A DNA stretch of 64,000 nt from assembly GCF_001078055.1 (NCBI RefSeq), contig NZ_CP010777.1, positions 3,997,001 through 4,061,000 on the forward strand, in the 5' to 3' direction. Below the pieces are notes generated by a model. The model saw nothing but the letters and a program-made list of their open reading frames with translations. It did not search any database and had not been told where the DNA came from. This DNA comes from Rufibacter radiotolerans. GTDB taxonomy: Bacteria; Bacteroidota; Bacteroidia; Cytophagales; Hymenobacteraceae. Made by a program: the position numbers and the translations under genes. Positions 40,074-49,151 of this stretch are shown in pieces. Numbering within the stretch: position 1 is the first letter of the stretch; every line of letters starts with the position of its first letter.

Positions 40074-40107
40074 AAGAGCCGGTAACGTTTTATCGTTACC
40101 GGCTCTT
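40074..40107 (-). terminator. Terminator of the OmpH/BamA unit
   Basis: AAGAGCCGGTAACG pairs with CGTTACCGGCTCTT around a 6-nt loop. It lies 20 nt after the stop of the last OmpH gene and before rluD, both on the minus strand. Confidence 0.85.
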
Positions 40108-40126
40108 ACCAATAAAGGGTTTACCC

Positions 40127-40729
40127 TTATTTTTTCTTTTTAACCGGAGTAGCGGTAGAAGCGGCTGGCTTTGGCGTTACAGCGGAAGGGGAAGTAGAGG
40201 CCGCTCCTTTAGGAGCTGGCGTCACACCCATTTTCTTCAAAACCAGGTCAGTGAAGTTGTTTCCATCTTCAGGTCCGTACAACAAAGCCTCAGCGGTGAA
40301 GATGTGGGTATAGCCGTTTTCTTTGGCAACCTCATCAATAGCCTTCTGGATTTTGCTCATTACCGGCTCTAAGGCAGCCTGCTCTTTTTTCTGTAAAGAA
40401 GCATCAGCGTTACGCTGGAACTCTTCAATAGAGGCCTGTAACGTAGTCAATTCCTTCTCTCTGTCTGCCCGAACTACGTCTGTCATAGTAGGAGCTCCTT
40501 TTTTGTAGGCTTCTACTTTGGTTTGATAGTCTTTGTATTTGTTCTGGAGTTCTTTTTCCAGCTGGCTGCTGTGGGCTTTTAAATCAGACTCAATTTGACG
40601 GCTTTCTGGTAATTGGCTGATAATGTAGTTGGCGTTGGTATAGCCAATCTTCACATTTCCCGTTTGTGCAAATGAAGCCACACTTACCAATAAGAAAGCG
40701 GCTACCAAAAGAGATTTCAATTTGTTCAT
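40127..40729 (-). CDS. OmpH/Skp-family periplasmic chaperone, second copy
   Basis: A 200-residue protein: signal peptide to SFAQ, then the OmpH/Skp domain. That domain starts with the strand KIGYTNANYIISQLPE, followed by a long charged helix pair (about 40-125, QLEKELQNKYKDYQTKVEAYKKG...) and a closing VAKENGYTHIFT. The C-terminal tail is Ala/Pro/Thr-rich and ends in KKKK. In the family, trimers cradle unfolded outer-membrane proteins on the way to BamA. It is 19 nt after the other OmpH gene and ends the run that begins upstream of bamA. Confidence 0.92.
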   Translation of the reverse strand: MNKLKSLLVAAFLLVSVASFAQTGNVKIGYTNANYIISQLPESRQIESDLKAHSSQLEKELQNKYKDYQTKVEAYKKGAPTMTDVVRADREKELTTLQASIEEFQRNADASLQKKEQAALEPVMSKIQKAIDEVAKENGYTHIFTAEALLYGPEDGNNFTDLVLKKMGVTPAPKGAASTSPSAVTPKPAASTATPVKKKK

Positions 40730-40748
40730 TTTAAGTTACTTAGTTTGT

Positions 40749-41426
40749 TTAATTGTTTTTCTTTTTAACAGGAGTAGCCTTGCGGCTAGGTACAGGTTTT
40801 TTGGCTGGGTTCACAGTGGGTTCCGCACTCTCTGGGAGCGGGGGAACATCTGCCGGATTGTCTTTCAGAGCATCGGCTGGCTTAGGGCCCGCCGCATTTT
40901 GCTCTTTAGAGGCCAATCCTAACTCCTCCAGTACAAATTCAGTGTAATCATGACGCGGGTCTGTGTACAACATGACCACATCACCAGACTTGTCAAACAT
41001 GAAGTTAAGGCCACGTGCCCTTACTACTTTCTCTATTGCTTCAAATAGCTGGTCCTGGGCTGGCCTTACCAATTCCTGGCGTCTCTTGAAAAGGGCTCCT
41101 TCAAACCCGAACATCTTCCGCTGGAACTCTCTTAGCTCGGCGTCTTTCCGAGTGAGTTCTTCCTGCCGTTTCACCTTCATGTCTGGGGTGAGCAGGATCT
41201 CCTCAGCCTGATAACTCTTTTGAAGCTTCTCAAGTTCCGCCCGCATGTTCTCAATCTCCTTCTGCCACCCCTGTGAAAGCTTCTCAGCTTCCTCCTGGGC
41301 GTTCTTGTAGGCCGGCATCTTCTGCAATATAAACCCTGAGTCAATATAACCAAAACGTTGGGCGTTGACTTCTATCCCGCATAGCAGGAACAGGCTGATA
41401 AACAAAAGAGACGCTAGCTTCCTCAT
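40749..41426 (-). CDS. OmpH/Skp-family periplasmic chaperone, first copy
   Basis: A 225-residue paralogue of the neighbouring gene. A signal peptide (LLFISLFLLCGIEVNAQ) is followed by RFGYIDSGFILQKMPAYKNAQEEAEKL and the long helical arms. The sequence RARGLNFMFDKSGDVVMLYTDP closes the domain. The tail is Pro/Lys-rich (PAKKPVPSRKATPVKKKNN), matching the basic tail of its partner. It starts 30 nt after bamA ends. Tandem Skp pairs after bamA are a common arrangement in this phylum. Confidence 0.92.
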   Translation of the reverse strand: MRKLASLLFISLFLLCGIEVNAQRFGYIDSGFILQKMPAYKNAQEEAEKLSQGWQKEIENMRAELEKLQKSYQAEEILLTPDMKVKRQEELTRKDAELREFQRKMFGFEGALFKRRQELVRPAQDQLFEAIEKVVRARGLNFMFDKSGDVVMLYTDPRHDYTEFVLEELGLASKEQNAAGPKPADALKDNPADVPPLPESAEPTVNPAKKPVPSRKATPVKKKNN

Positions 41427-41456
41427 TTTTATATCTATCTACAAATACTGTTCCAA

Positions 41457-44021
41457 CTATCTTATCTGCTGACCTATGATAAAGTGGAACTGACCGCCGT
41501 TAGATCCTGGTCTGCCAGGAACGGTATCAAGCCCCCAACCGTAGTCAAATCCTAGCAACCCGAAGGCAGCCATAAATACCCTGGCCCCAAGGCCTACCGA
41601 GCGGTATAATTTGAAAGGATCATATTCGCGGTAGCTGCCAAAGTTGTTACCGGCCTCTGCAAACCCTAAAACAAACACCGTAGCGGCCGGGTTCAATGAG
41701 ATAGGGTAGCGCAGTTCCGCCACATATTTGTTAAAGGCGATACCCCCGGCGGCATTAGGCGTGATACTTTCATCTTCATAGCCTCTCAGACCAATATAGT
41801 CTGTGGCCACAATAAACGAACCACCTCCTAAACCAGAGCCACCCAACTTGAATCTTTCAAACGGACCAATGACCCCGTCTTTGCTGTAGGTACCAATGTA
41901 CCCGAAGTGAGCCCGTGTGTTCAACACCAACTTACCGTCGCCGCTCAGGGAGTGGAACCAGGAAGCATCCAACATCCATTTGTGGAACTCAATCCACTGG
42001 AAGGAGTTAGACCCATCTTTGAACAGGGAGTAAGGCGGGGTAAACGTTACGTTCAAGCCAATAGAAGAACCGGAACGGGTATAGGTTGGGTTGTCAATAC
42101 TGTTTCTGGCGAAGGACGTGATAAAGGAAACGTTGTTGGCATCCTTTATTTTATCTGCCTCAGAATAGCCCCTGAAGATAGAAGCACCGTTGCTCATATT
42201 GTACCTGAAGTAAGAAATAGAGTTACTCAAGGTAAAATAGTCATCTGGCCACTTTAATCTACGGCCCAGGTTCACGCTGGCCCCGGAGATATCAATATTG
42301 GCATCTCTTAACTGGCCAAACTCATCATACTCATTGAAACGCTGAACAGATTTGCTTAAGCTAACCGTCAATGAGTTTGGTCTGCGCCCTCCTAACCAAG
42401 GCTCTGTGAAAGAAAGCGAATAAGACTGGTAGCGCTTGCCGTTGGCCTGAATATTCAAAGCCAGACGTTGCCCGTCTCCAGAAGGAACCGGTCTCCACTC
42501 TTTCCAATCTTTGGCTTTTCTCATGGAGAAGTTATTGAGCACCAGACCTACGGTACCTACCGCGCCCAGGCCACCGCCCCAACCACCAGAAAGGGTAATC
42601 TGGTCATTTGGCCGCTCTTCTACTGAGTACTGGATATCAACGGTTCCGTTCTCAGGGTTAGGCACCGGGTTCATGCCAATCTTCTCGGGGTCAAAATAGC
42701 CCAGGTTGGAAAGCTCACGCTGTGAACGGATCAAATTAGCCCTGCTAAAGTTCTGCCCAGGCAACGTCCGTAGTTCCCTGAGGATTACGTGGTCACTGGT
42801 TTTGGTATTGCCAGAGATGGAGACTGAATTGATCTTAGCCTGAGAACCTTCGCTGATGCGCATCTCAATGTCAATGGAATCACCTTCTACGGCAACTTCT
42901 ACCGGTTCAATCTGGAAGAACAGGTAACCGTCATCCATGTACAGAGAGGTAATGTCACTGCCACTTGGGTTATAGTTCAGGCGCTTGTCCAGCTCTTCTT
43001 TGTTATACACATCGCCTTTGCCAAGACCAAGAATTCTGGCCAGCACAGCGTCATTATAAAGGTAATTGCCGTTCCAGGAGATAGAACGGTAGAAGTAACG
43101 ATTGCCCTCATCTACCACCAGCTTTATGCCAATCCGGTCATCACTTATGGTATAGACAGAGTCTGAGATAACGGCGGCGTCACGGTAGCCTTCTTTGTTA
43201 TAGAACTCAATAAGCAGCTTCTTGTCATTCTCAAACTCAGATTTCTGGAACTTAGAGCTGGTAAACACCTTGTAGAGTTTCTTCTCCTTGGTCTTTTTCA
43301 ACTGACGTTTCAGCTTGCCCTCTGTAAAGGCCTCATCATCGCCCCAAAGCCTGGAGAAAAGGTTTCCCTCGTCTTCCATTACCTGGCCGTTTCTAAGCCT
43401 TACAATGTCCAGTTCACCAATGCGCACCTTCTCGCCTTTGTCTACTTTAATTTCTAAGGCAACGCTGTTGGCAATGATGGAGTCAGGCGTCTGTCTAATG
43501 ACTACCTGGGTATTGAGGTAACCCTTTTCCTGGAAGAATTTTTGAACGGTGGTACGGGTAGAACTCAAAAGGTCATCGGTCACTACCCTTCCCTTATTAA
43601 GGGAAATTTTCTTCTGAAGGTCTTCTGCTTGTGACTTGGTGGTACCGGAGAAATCAAACCGCGACAAACGCGGGCGCTCGGTTAGAAAGAAATCAAGGAA
43701 GATTTTGTCTCCTTCAATCTTGGTGGCCCGCACATCTACCCCGCCCAAGATACCCTGGTCCCAGAGTTTCTGGATGGCTTTGCTGATGGCATCACCTGGT
43801 ACCTCAATCTCATCACCTACCCGTAGGCCGGTCAGGGAGATCAAAGTATTGGGGTCCAGAAATTTAGCACCGCTTACGGTAATACCGCCAATCTCATATT
43901 TGCGAGGGTTAGCGTAATCAATTGTTGCTGAGTTGCCGCTACCAAGACCAATTCTGATTTGAGCTGAGGCTGCTGCCCCAGACATTACGAAGAGGCATAC
44001 TAGCCAAAAGTACTTACTCAT
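41457..44021 (-). CDS. bamA: Outer-membrane protein assembly factor BamA
   Basis: The central Omp85 insertase of the outer membrane. The 854 residues comprise a signal peptide (to AAASAQ), POTRA domains from about residue 45 to 440 (YEIGGITVSGAKFLDPNTL; the last with INSVSISGNTKTSDHVILRELRT), and the 16-strand barrel from about 490. Within the barrel, RFKLGGSGLGGGSFIVATDYIGLRGYE is the lid-loop region with the conserved R-G-Y. The last strands end in FHFIIGQQIR. The start overlaps the uppS stop by one base. Confidence 0.96.
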   Translation of the reverse strand: MSKYFWLVCLFVMSGAAASAQIRIGLGSGNSATIDYANPRKYEIGGITVSGAKFLDPNTLISLTGLRVGDEIEVPGDAISKAIQKLWDQGILGGVDVRATKIEGDKIFLDFFLTERPRLSRFDFSGTTKSQAEDLQKKISLNKGRVVTDDLLSSTRTTVQKFFQEKGYLNTQVVIRQTPDSIIANSVALEIKVDKGEKVRIGELDIVRLRNGQVMEDEGNLFSRLWGDDEAFTEGKLKRQLKKTKEKKLYKVFTSSKFQKSEFENDKKLLIEFYNKEGYRDAAVISDSVYTISDDRIGIKLVVDEGNRYFYRSISWNGNYLYNDAVLARILGLGKGDVYNKEELDKRLNYNPSGSDITSLYMDDGYLFFQIEPVEVAVEGDSIDIEMRISEGSQAKINSVSISGNTKTSDHVILRELRTLPGQNFSRANLIRSQRELSNLGYFDPEKIGMNPVPNPENGTVDIQYSVEERPNDQITLSGGWGGGLGAVGTVGLVLNNFSMRKAKDWKEWRPVPSGDGQRLALNIQANGKRYQSYSLSFTEPWLGGRRPNSLTVSLSKSVQRFNEYDEFGQLRDANIDISGASVNLGRRLKWPDDYFTLSNSISYFRYNMSNGASIFRGYSEADKIKDANNVSFITSFARNSIDNPTYTRSGSSIGLNVTFTPPYSLFKDGSNSFQWIEFHKWMLDASWFHSLSGDGKLVLNTRAHFGYIGTYSKDGVIGPFERFKLGGSGLGGGSFIVATDYIGLRGYEDESITPNAAGGIAFNKYVAELRYPISLNPAATVFVLGFAEAGNNFGSYREYDPFKLYRSVGLGARVFMAAFGLLGFDYGWGLDTVPGRPGSNGGQFHFIIGQQIR

Positions 44022-44773
44022 TAAGGTTGTGCTTTTTGTAATTGTTCACTTGTTTTCCCAAAACGGCGCTCCCTTTGCTGGAAAGCAAGTATGGCTTCAT
44101 AAAGGTGTTCTTTTCTAAAATCTGGCCACAACAGATCTGTAATATATAGCTCTGTGTAAGCTAATTGCCAAAGCAAGAAATTACTAATGCGTTGTTCGCC
44201 GCTGGTTCTGATCAAAAGCTCCGGATCAGGCATATTGGCCGTATTCAGGTTCTGGCGGATGGTGTTTTCGTCTATGGCAGATGGCTCCAGTTCACCGGCT
44301 TTTACCAGGCCCGCTATTTTCTGCATAGCCTGCACCAATTCCCACCGCCCGCTGTAACTTAAGGCCAATACCAGGGTCATTCTGGTGTTTCGGCTGGTAA
44401 TCTCCATGGCCTCCTCCAGCTCAGCTCTGCAAGCTGCCGGCAAAGAAGCCAGGTCCCCAATGGCCTGTAGCCTGATGTTGTTCTTATTTAGCGTCTCCGT
44501 CTCCTTGCGGATGGTGCTAACCAGCAACTTCATTAAGGCATCTACCTCAAACTTAGGCCTTGACCAGTTCTCTGTAGAAAAAGCGTAGAGAGTTAAATAG
44601 TTAACGCCTAATTCAGCCGCCGCCTCCACGGTTTCCCGCACGGCGGTGATGGCGTTCTGGTGACCAAAGATCCTGAGATTCCCCTTCTTCTTTGCCCACC
44701 TACCGTTCCCGTCCATGATAACGGCAACATGTTGCGGCAAATTGCCTATATCTATCTTTTCCTTTATGCTCAT
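44021..44773 (-). CDS. uppS: Undecaprenyl diphosphate synthase (cis-prenyltransferase)
   Basis: It extends farnesyl diphosphate with isopentenyl diphosphate to the C55 carrier used for peptidoglycan and O-antigen. Counted from the chosen start it has 250 residues. HVAVIMDGNGRWAKKKG carries the catalytic Asp, TLYAFSTENWSRP the substrate region, and LLIRTSGEQRISNFLLWQLAYTEL the C-terminal signature. MSIKEKID at 44773 is preferred to the ATG six codons upstream. The stop codon TAA overlaps the bamA ATG (TAATG), so cell-wall carrier synthesis and outer-membrane assembly are translationally coupled here. Confidence 0.95.
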   Translation of the reverse strand: MSIKEKIDIGNLPQHVAVIMDGNGRWAKKKGNLRIFGHQNAITAVRETVEAAAELGVNYLTLYAFSTENWSRPKFEVDALMKLLVSTIRKETETLNKNNIRLQAIGDLASLPAACRAELEEAMEITSRNTRMTLVLALSYSGRWELVQAMQKIAGLVKAGELEPSAIDENTIRQNLNTANMPDPELLIRTSGEQRISNFLLWQLAYTELYITDLLWPDFRKEHLYEAILAFQQRERRFGKTSEQLQKAQP

Positions 44774-44829
44774 TAAAAAAAGAAATTTCAATGCAATTTA
44801 GGAAAAGCTAAGCACTTTGCACTTTATTC

Positions 44830-45624
44830 TTATTTGATAGTTGTGTTACTAGCCGGCGAGACAGGGCAATTAATCTTATAGAAGGTATAGGAAAGGCTGA
44901 TCCCGTTGTAGAAATAGAGATCATTGTTATACTTATTCATCACGGCCTGGTTCTGAGAGGTAAGGTTGTCAAACTCGTCAGAAAGCATCATCCGCACGCC
45001 AGCCTCAAGGCCCAGGTTCCACTTTTCAGAAAGGGCGTACTTAATACCCGCGCCAATGGGAATGGCCAGGGCATAGGAAGTTCTGTAGGCAGATGACTTA
45101 TCGCTCCCGGCCGGGTAGATGATGGACTCGTCTGCCGCAGTGGTTTTGTTATTATAAACCAAGCCCGCCAAACCCACCGTAAAGTAAGGAGTCCACCTTA
45201 CGTTCTGCCGGAAGTCATAATAGTCCAGGAAGTTATAGTCTATGCCTCCGCTCAACTCCAGCAGGCTGGTGATGACGGTAGCTCTTCTGTAGTTAGCCAG
45301 TGGCAAGTCATTGCCCAAGGAGGATTTTTTCTCAGGCACAAAGTCTTCAGCCTTAATTCTTCCCAACAAAAGGCTTCCCCGCCAGGCAACCGCATTGGAG
45401 ATATCCTTTTTGTAGAAAACCGTAAGGGCCGGCCGGTTGTTGGCCAGTCTGTATCGCGGGGCCACTTCTCCTTTGTAAACTATTCCGCCAAGGCCCACGC
45501 CTATTTCACTGGTGGTTCTTGGCTGGCCCATTTGCATTTGGGCAATGGCGGGGGAGATAAAAAAAACACTCCCTATTTGTACCAAGGTGCAAATAAGGAG
45601 TGTGCGTAATTTTTGTAAAATCAT
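44830..45624 (-). CDS. DUF6089-family outer-membrane beta-barrel protein
   Basis: A 264-residue exported protein (signal to PAIAQ). Its mature part is beta-rich: GVGLGGIVYKGEV near the N-terminus, then YFTVGLAGLVYNN and GAGIKYALSEKWNLGLEAGVRMML. This is like the membrane strands of small OmpA/PorT-type barrels and like the neighbouring larger DUF6089 protein. The C-terminus is KINCPVSPASNTTIK, not the classic terminal Phe strand. Such genes commonly lie between nadK and uppS in this phylum; the function is unknown. Confidence 0.75.
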   Translation of the reverse strand: MILQKLRTLLICTLVQIGSVFFISPAIAQMQMGQPRTTSEIGVGLGGIVYKGEVAPRYRLANNRPALTVFYKKDISNAVAWRGSLLLGRIKAEDFVPEKKSSLGNDLPLANYRRATVITSLLELSGGIDYNFLDYYDFRQNVRWTPYFTVGLAGLVYNNKTTAADESIIYPAGSDKSSAYRTSYALAIPIGAGIKYALSEKWNLGLEAGVRMMLSDEFDNLTSQNQAVMNKYNNDLYFYNGISLSYTFYKINCPVSPASNTTIK

Positions 45625-45651
45625 GTACTCAAAATCAAAAAGTGTTCCGGC

Positions 45652-46617
45652 TTAACGGAATTTAGGTCCGCGGCCAATTGGGCTCAGGATGTAGTTAAGC
45701 GTAAAGCCAGTGGTGATATACCAGTCATCATCAGAAGCGTCACCTCTTTGGTCACCTTTTCTGCCGTAACCTTCCACGCGGCTTAAGCCGTTGGCATCTG
45801 TCACAGTTGAATATCTTCCGGTTTCAGCGCTTCTGTCTGAAAGAACGGCTGCTCTTCTTCCGTTATCGCCACCCATGGCTAACAAATCATTTTTGTCGGC
45901 ATAGGTAGTGCTCACATCATCCAGGTAGTCAGTGAAGGTTTTTCTCCAGGTAACTTCAAAGGCTACATCCCAGCTACGAGCCAGTTTGTATTTTACGCCT
46001 AAACCGAAAGGAATAGCAAACTGTACTTTTTTGTACGGCTCTGGATATCCTGCACCACTTGCGTATTGACCTTCGGTACCCAAAGGCTGAAGCTCATACC
46101 ATCCGGTTGGAACACCTGCAGCGCCACCATCATAGTAGGCTTTAGGGTTGTGGTGGAAAACAGCTACCCCTGCAAAGGCATAAGGTGTGAAGTCAGGACG
46201 ACGCAGGTAAGATCTTCTGTTTTCAAACAGGTCTATAATACCCACCAGGTTCAACTCCTTAATGTCATTACGGAAGCTAAGGTTACGCTTGTAACGAGGC
46301 TCGTTTTCGCTTTCAGTAGGAGATGCACTTTTGCTGTCATCACCCGTGATACGACCCCAGGAAAGAGCGGCACGTCCGTAAATACGTGGCGTAAACTTGT
46401 GGGTGAAGTTCACCGCAACGCTTGGCCGGGTAGAGTTCAGGCGCAAGCTGGTAAAGTCAGACTCAGGGGTAATATCGCCGAAATAGTTCATGGCGTTCAG
46501 GCTGATCCCTACGCTGTTGTAAAGATTTCTTCTGTTAAAACGCTGTGCCTCAGCCTCTGAGAGAACAGTGGTTAAGAGAACAAATAAGATAAATAAGGTA
46601 GAGAATAATTTTTTCAT
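45652..46617 (-). CDS. DUF6089-family outer-membrane beta-barrel protein
   Basis: A 321-residue exported protein (signal MKKLFSTLFILFVLLTTVL, to EAQ). It shares its plan with the next gene: SVGISLNAMNYFGDITPE, FTPYAFAGVAVFHHNP, IPFGLGVKYKLARSWDVAFEVTWRKTFTDYLDDVS. It ends NYILSPIGRGPKFR. The FTDYLDDVS and YGD-like motifs are what I associate with DUF6089. The role is unknown. A promoter-like sequence (TTTG, 18 nt, TAATTTTG) lies 60-90 nt upstream. Confidence 0.8.
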   Translation of the reverse strand: MKKLFSTLFILFVLLTTVLSEAEAQRFNRRNLYNSVGISLNAMNYFGDITPESDFTSLRLNSTRPSVAVNFTHKFTPRIYGRAALSWGRITGDDSKSASPTESENEPRYKRNLSFRNDIKELNLVGIIDLFENRRSYLRRPDFTPYAFAGVAVFHHNPKAYYDGGAAGVPTGWYELQPLGTEGQYASGAGYPEPYKKVQFAIPFGLGVKYKLARSWDVAFEVTWRKTFTDYLDDVSTTYADKNDLLAMGGDNGRRAAVLSDRSAETGRYSTVTDANGLSRVEGYGRKGDQRGDASDDDWYITTGFTLNYILSPIGRGPKFR

Positions 46618-46676
46618 GCCATCAACTATTACTGAATTTTTAATTTTTTCCTAAAGTGCGCCTAAACTGCCGCCGA

Positions 46677-46706
46677 CAAAATTATACCTTTTTTCAATAT
46701 AACAAA
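46677..46706 (-). promoter_or_regulatory. Putative Bacteroidota promoter of the DUF6089 gene
   Basis: On the minus strand, TTTG (46703-46706), 18 nt, then TAATTTTG (46677-46684), in an AT-rich gap between nadK and the DUF6089 gene. The leader would be about 55 nt. Confidence 0.5.
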
Positions 46707-46741
46707 TAGGTATATAGGATTTTTTAATATAAATCTTTTAA

Positions 46742-47620
46742 TTATCCGTTCCTGTGGTCCAGTCCCCAGTGCATCTTGGTACGCAGAGTTGTTAAAAAGT
46801 TTATCTGGTTAAGCCTGATAAGCCTTGCATTAAACTCTTCCCGCCGTACCGCCAACTGAATGGTAGCATCTACCGGTTTTGATCTGGAATCAAGGGATAC
46901 CAGATACTTGGTACTGCGGCCTTCAATCTCAAAGGAGATCACACTTCTGTCAGACACTACGAGGGGCCGTACGTTTAAGTTATGAGGGCATACGGGAGAG
47001 ATCACGAAATTGTTCGTCTGCGGCATCATTACCGGCCCGCCGCAAGATAGGGAATATCCGGTAGATCCCGTGGGGGTGGCCACTATTAAGCCGTCTGCCC
47101 AATAGGAATTCAGGTACTCACCGTCTATATAGGTGTGCACCGCAATCATGGAAGAGGTATCCCGCTTCAGGATGGAGAATTCATTCAACCCAAAGTTCTT
47201 GCCGTCAAACACCTCCTGGTCACTGTCCAGGTGTATCAGAGACCGTTCATCTAAGGTAAAGTGGCCTTTCAGCAAAGAATCAATTGCTACCTCCAGTTGC
47301 GCATACGGCACGGAGGCCAGAAAGCCCAACCGCCCCATGTTAATCCCCATGATAGGAATCTGCAAGGGCCCTACGTAGGTAACGGCATCCAGCAGGGTAC
47401 CATCGCCGCCGAGGCAAAGCATATAGGAAACGTCATGGAGACTGGTCTCCCTGTTAAAATAATCTACCTCTGCCGGGATAGGCAGAAAAGGATCAAGACA
47501 TTCAGCAAACTGCTCAGACACCGTCACCTTAATTCCCTGCCGCAGCAGAATTTCAAACAGCTGGTGCACAAAGGGAATCACTTCCTCTTTCACAGGCTTG
47601 CCAACTATTGCTATTTTCAT
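46742..47620 (-). CDS. nadK: NAD kinase
   Basis: It phosphorylates NAD to NADP with ATP. The 292 residues show the hallmark LCLGGDGTLLDAV (GGDGT, around residue 78), GINMGRLGFLASV, NEFSILKRDTSSM and the TGSTGYSLSCGGPVMMP loop that holds the nucleotide. The last residues (MHWGLDHRNG) are non-conserved. It lies after the CBS-domain gene with a 66-nt gap and before the DUF6089 genes. Confidence 0.96.
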   Translation of the reverse strand: MKIAIVGKPVKEEVIPFVHQLFEILLRQGIKVTVSEQFAECLDPFLPIPAEVDYFNRETSLHDVSYMLCLGGDGTLLDAVTYVGPLQIPIMGINMGRLGFLASVPYAQLEVAIDSLLKGHFTLDERSLIHLDSDQEVFDGKNFGLNEFSILKRDTSSMIAVHTYIDGEYLNSYWADGLIVATPTGSTGYSLSCGGPVMMPQTNNFVISPVCPHNLNVRPLVVSDRSVISFEIEGRSTKYLVSLDSRSKPVDATIQLAVRREEFNARLIRLNQINFLTTLRTKMHWGLDHRNG

Positions 47621-47686
47621 ACTAGGTTCTGCTCAAGATGAATAGAGGAATGCCTATATGGCGACTGCGTACCGTTCCCTTTGAAA

Positions 47687-48352
47687 TCAAATATTGATAT
47701 ACCGCAACAACTGGTCTAACCGGTCCTGGTCATCCTGCACGTTAGGGGTGTCATGGAACTGGGCCGTGATCTTGTAATTAAACCGCTCCAGGGTTGCCAC
47801 TATGCGGCCCAGGTCTGTGGTATTGATCTTTAAAGTTAGCTTAATCTTAAAGATATCCAGCTCATCTGGTGAAACATAGGCGCTCAAAATCTTGGCGTTG
47901 TTAGATTCCACCAGGCGGCTGATCTCACTCAGGGAATAATCACGCTCGTTCATGCAGAGCACCAGAATCCCCCCCTGCCCCTGTAAGGCAGACATCTGGC
48001 CAAAAGCGGCAATGGTATCGTTTACCGTGATCACGCCCAGGTACTCCTGCAGTTCGTCCAGAACCGGCACCACCTGCACTTTGTTTTTGATGGCCAGCTC
48101 CATCACGTTGTAAAAGTGCTGGTTCTGCTGCACATGCACGTGCTCAAAATCAAAGGGAATGTTTTCCAGGATAAGCTCAGGGTTCTTGGCGTCCAGCACG
48201 TTCTCCTCCGTGACCAGACCCAGGTATTTCCGGTTTTTTACCACAGGCAGTTGGTTTAGCCGAAACTCATCCATCCACTGCACGGCTTTCTTGCCAGAGT
48301 CAGAGAGTTTGAGCGGCGGCACCTTCTGGTTAATCAGTTCTTCAGCAATCAT
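47687..48352 (-). CDS. CBS-domain protein
   Basis: A 221-residue cytoplasmic protein with a tandem CBS pair (about 1-130: MIAEELINQKVPPL, LPVVKNRKYLGLVTEENVLD, then VQVVPVLDELQEYLGVITVNDTIAAF). These usually bind adenine nucleotides. An ACT-like C-terminal half follows (GGILVLCMNERDYSLSEISRLVE, KLTLKINTTDLGRIVATLERF). The CBS-ACT combination suggests a ligand-sensing regulator. It shares an ATGA overlap with the hydrolase upstream (4 nt), so they are co-translated. Confidence 0.88.
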   Translation of the reverse strand: MIAEELINQKVPPLKLSDSGKKAVQWMDEFRLNQLPVVKNRKYLGLVTEENVLDAKNPELILENIPFDFEHVHVQQNQHFYNVMELAIKNKVQVVPVLDELQEYLGVITVNDTIAAFGQMSALQGQGGILVLCMNERDYSLSEISRLVESNNAKILSAYVSPDELDIFKIKLTLKINTTDLGRIVATLERFNYKITAQFHDTPNVQDDQDRLDQLLRYINI

Positions 48353-49113
48353 ACGGCAGCGGTCTTTAGCAGGAATCTCTCTAAGATACTGTTAAAGGTC
48401 TCAGGATGTTCCATCATAGGCGCATGACAGCAGTGATCAATGAAATGAAGTTCTGAATTATGGATCAATCTATTGAACTCATGGGCCACAATAGGCGGGG
48501 TAATGGTGTCATTGAGGCCCCAGATGAGCAAGGTGGGCGCATGGATCTTACCCAGGTCTTTGCCAAGGTTATTACGCTGCGCACTTTTGGCAATGGAGAT
48601 GATGCGCAGCACCTTGGTGTTGCTGTTGGTGATGTCAAACACCTCGTCTACCAGGTCTTTGGTGGCCGTGGCCGGGTCATAGAACGTGTACTCCACGCGC
48701 TCTTTCACAAAGCCGTAGTTGCCGCGCTTAGGGAACGAGCCGCCCATGGAGTCTTCAAACAGCCCCGAGGAACCCGTCAGCACCAACCGGCTCACGTGTT
48801 CTGGGTTCTTTAAGGTATACTCCAGCGCCACGTGGCCGCCCAGCGAGTTCCCCAGCAAGGTAAGGTTGGAAAGTTTCTTGAAGCCAACAAAGTCCTCCAC
48901 AAACTCCACCAGTCCCGGCACGCTGGCCTGCGGCAAGGGCATTTCATAGAGCGGCATCAGCGGAATGACCACCCGGTAGTTTTTCTGGAAATAAGAGACT
49001 ACTCCCTGCCAGTTACTCAGCGCCCCAAACAGACCATGCAAAAGCAAGAGCACTTCGCCCTGGCCTTCATCAATGTACTCAAACCCGCCTTCCTTCTTGA
49101 TTTCCAAGTTCAT
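48349..49113 (-). CDS. Alpha/beta-fold hydrolase
   Basis: A 254-residue hydrolase. The oxyanion region is LLLLHGLFGALSNWQ, the nucleophile elbow LLGNSLGGHVALE (Ser in GNSLGG), the acid loop LIWGLNDTITPP, and the His near the end in DHCCHAPMMEHPE. All three catalytic residues seem present. The substrate is unknown; esterase or MhpC-like activity is the general expectation. It overlaps the CBS gene by 4 nt and so may make or break a ligand sensed by it, which is inference. Confidence 0.9.
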   Translation of the reverse strand: MNLEIKKEGGFEYIDEGQGEVLLLLHGLFGALSNWQGVVSYFQKNYRVVIPLMPLYEMPLPQASVPGLVEFVEDFVGFKKLSNLTLLGNSLGGHVALEYTLKNPEHVSRLVLTGSSGLFEDSMGGSFPKRGNYGFVKERVEYTFYDPATATKDLVDEVFDITNSNTKVLRIISIAKSAQRNNLGKDLGKIHAPTLLIWGLNDTITPPIVAHEFNRLIHNSELHFIDHCCHAPMMEHPETFNSILERFLLKTAAV

Positions 49114-49151
49114 GTGAGAGAATCGCTTGTAATGAATGTAAGTAGAAACAA

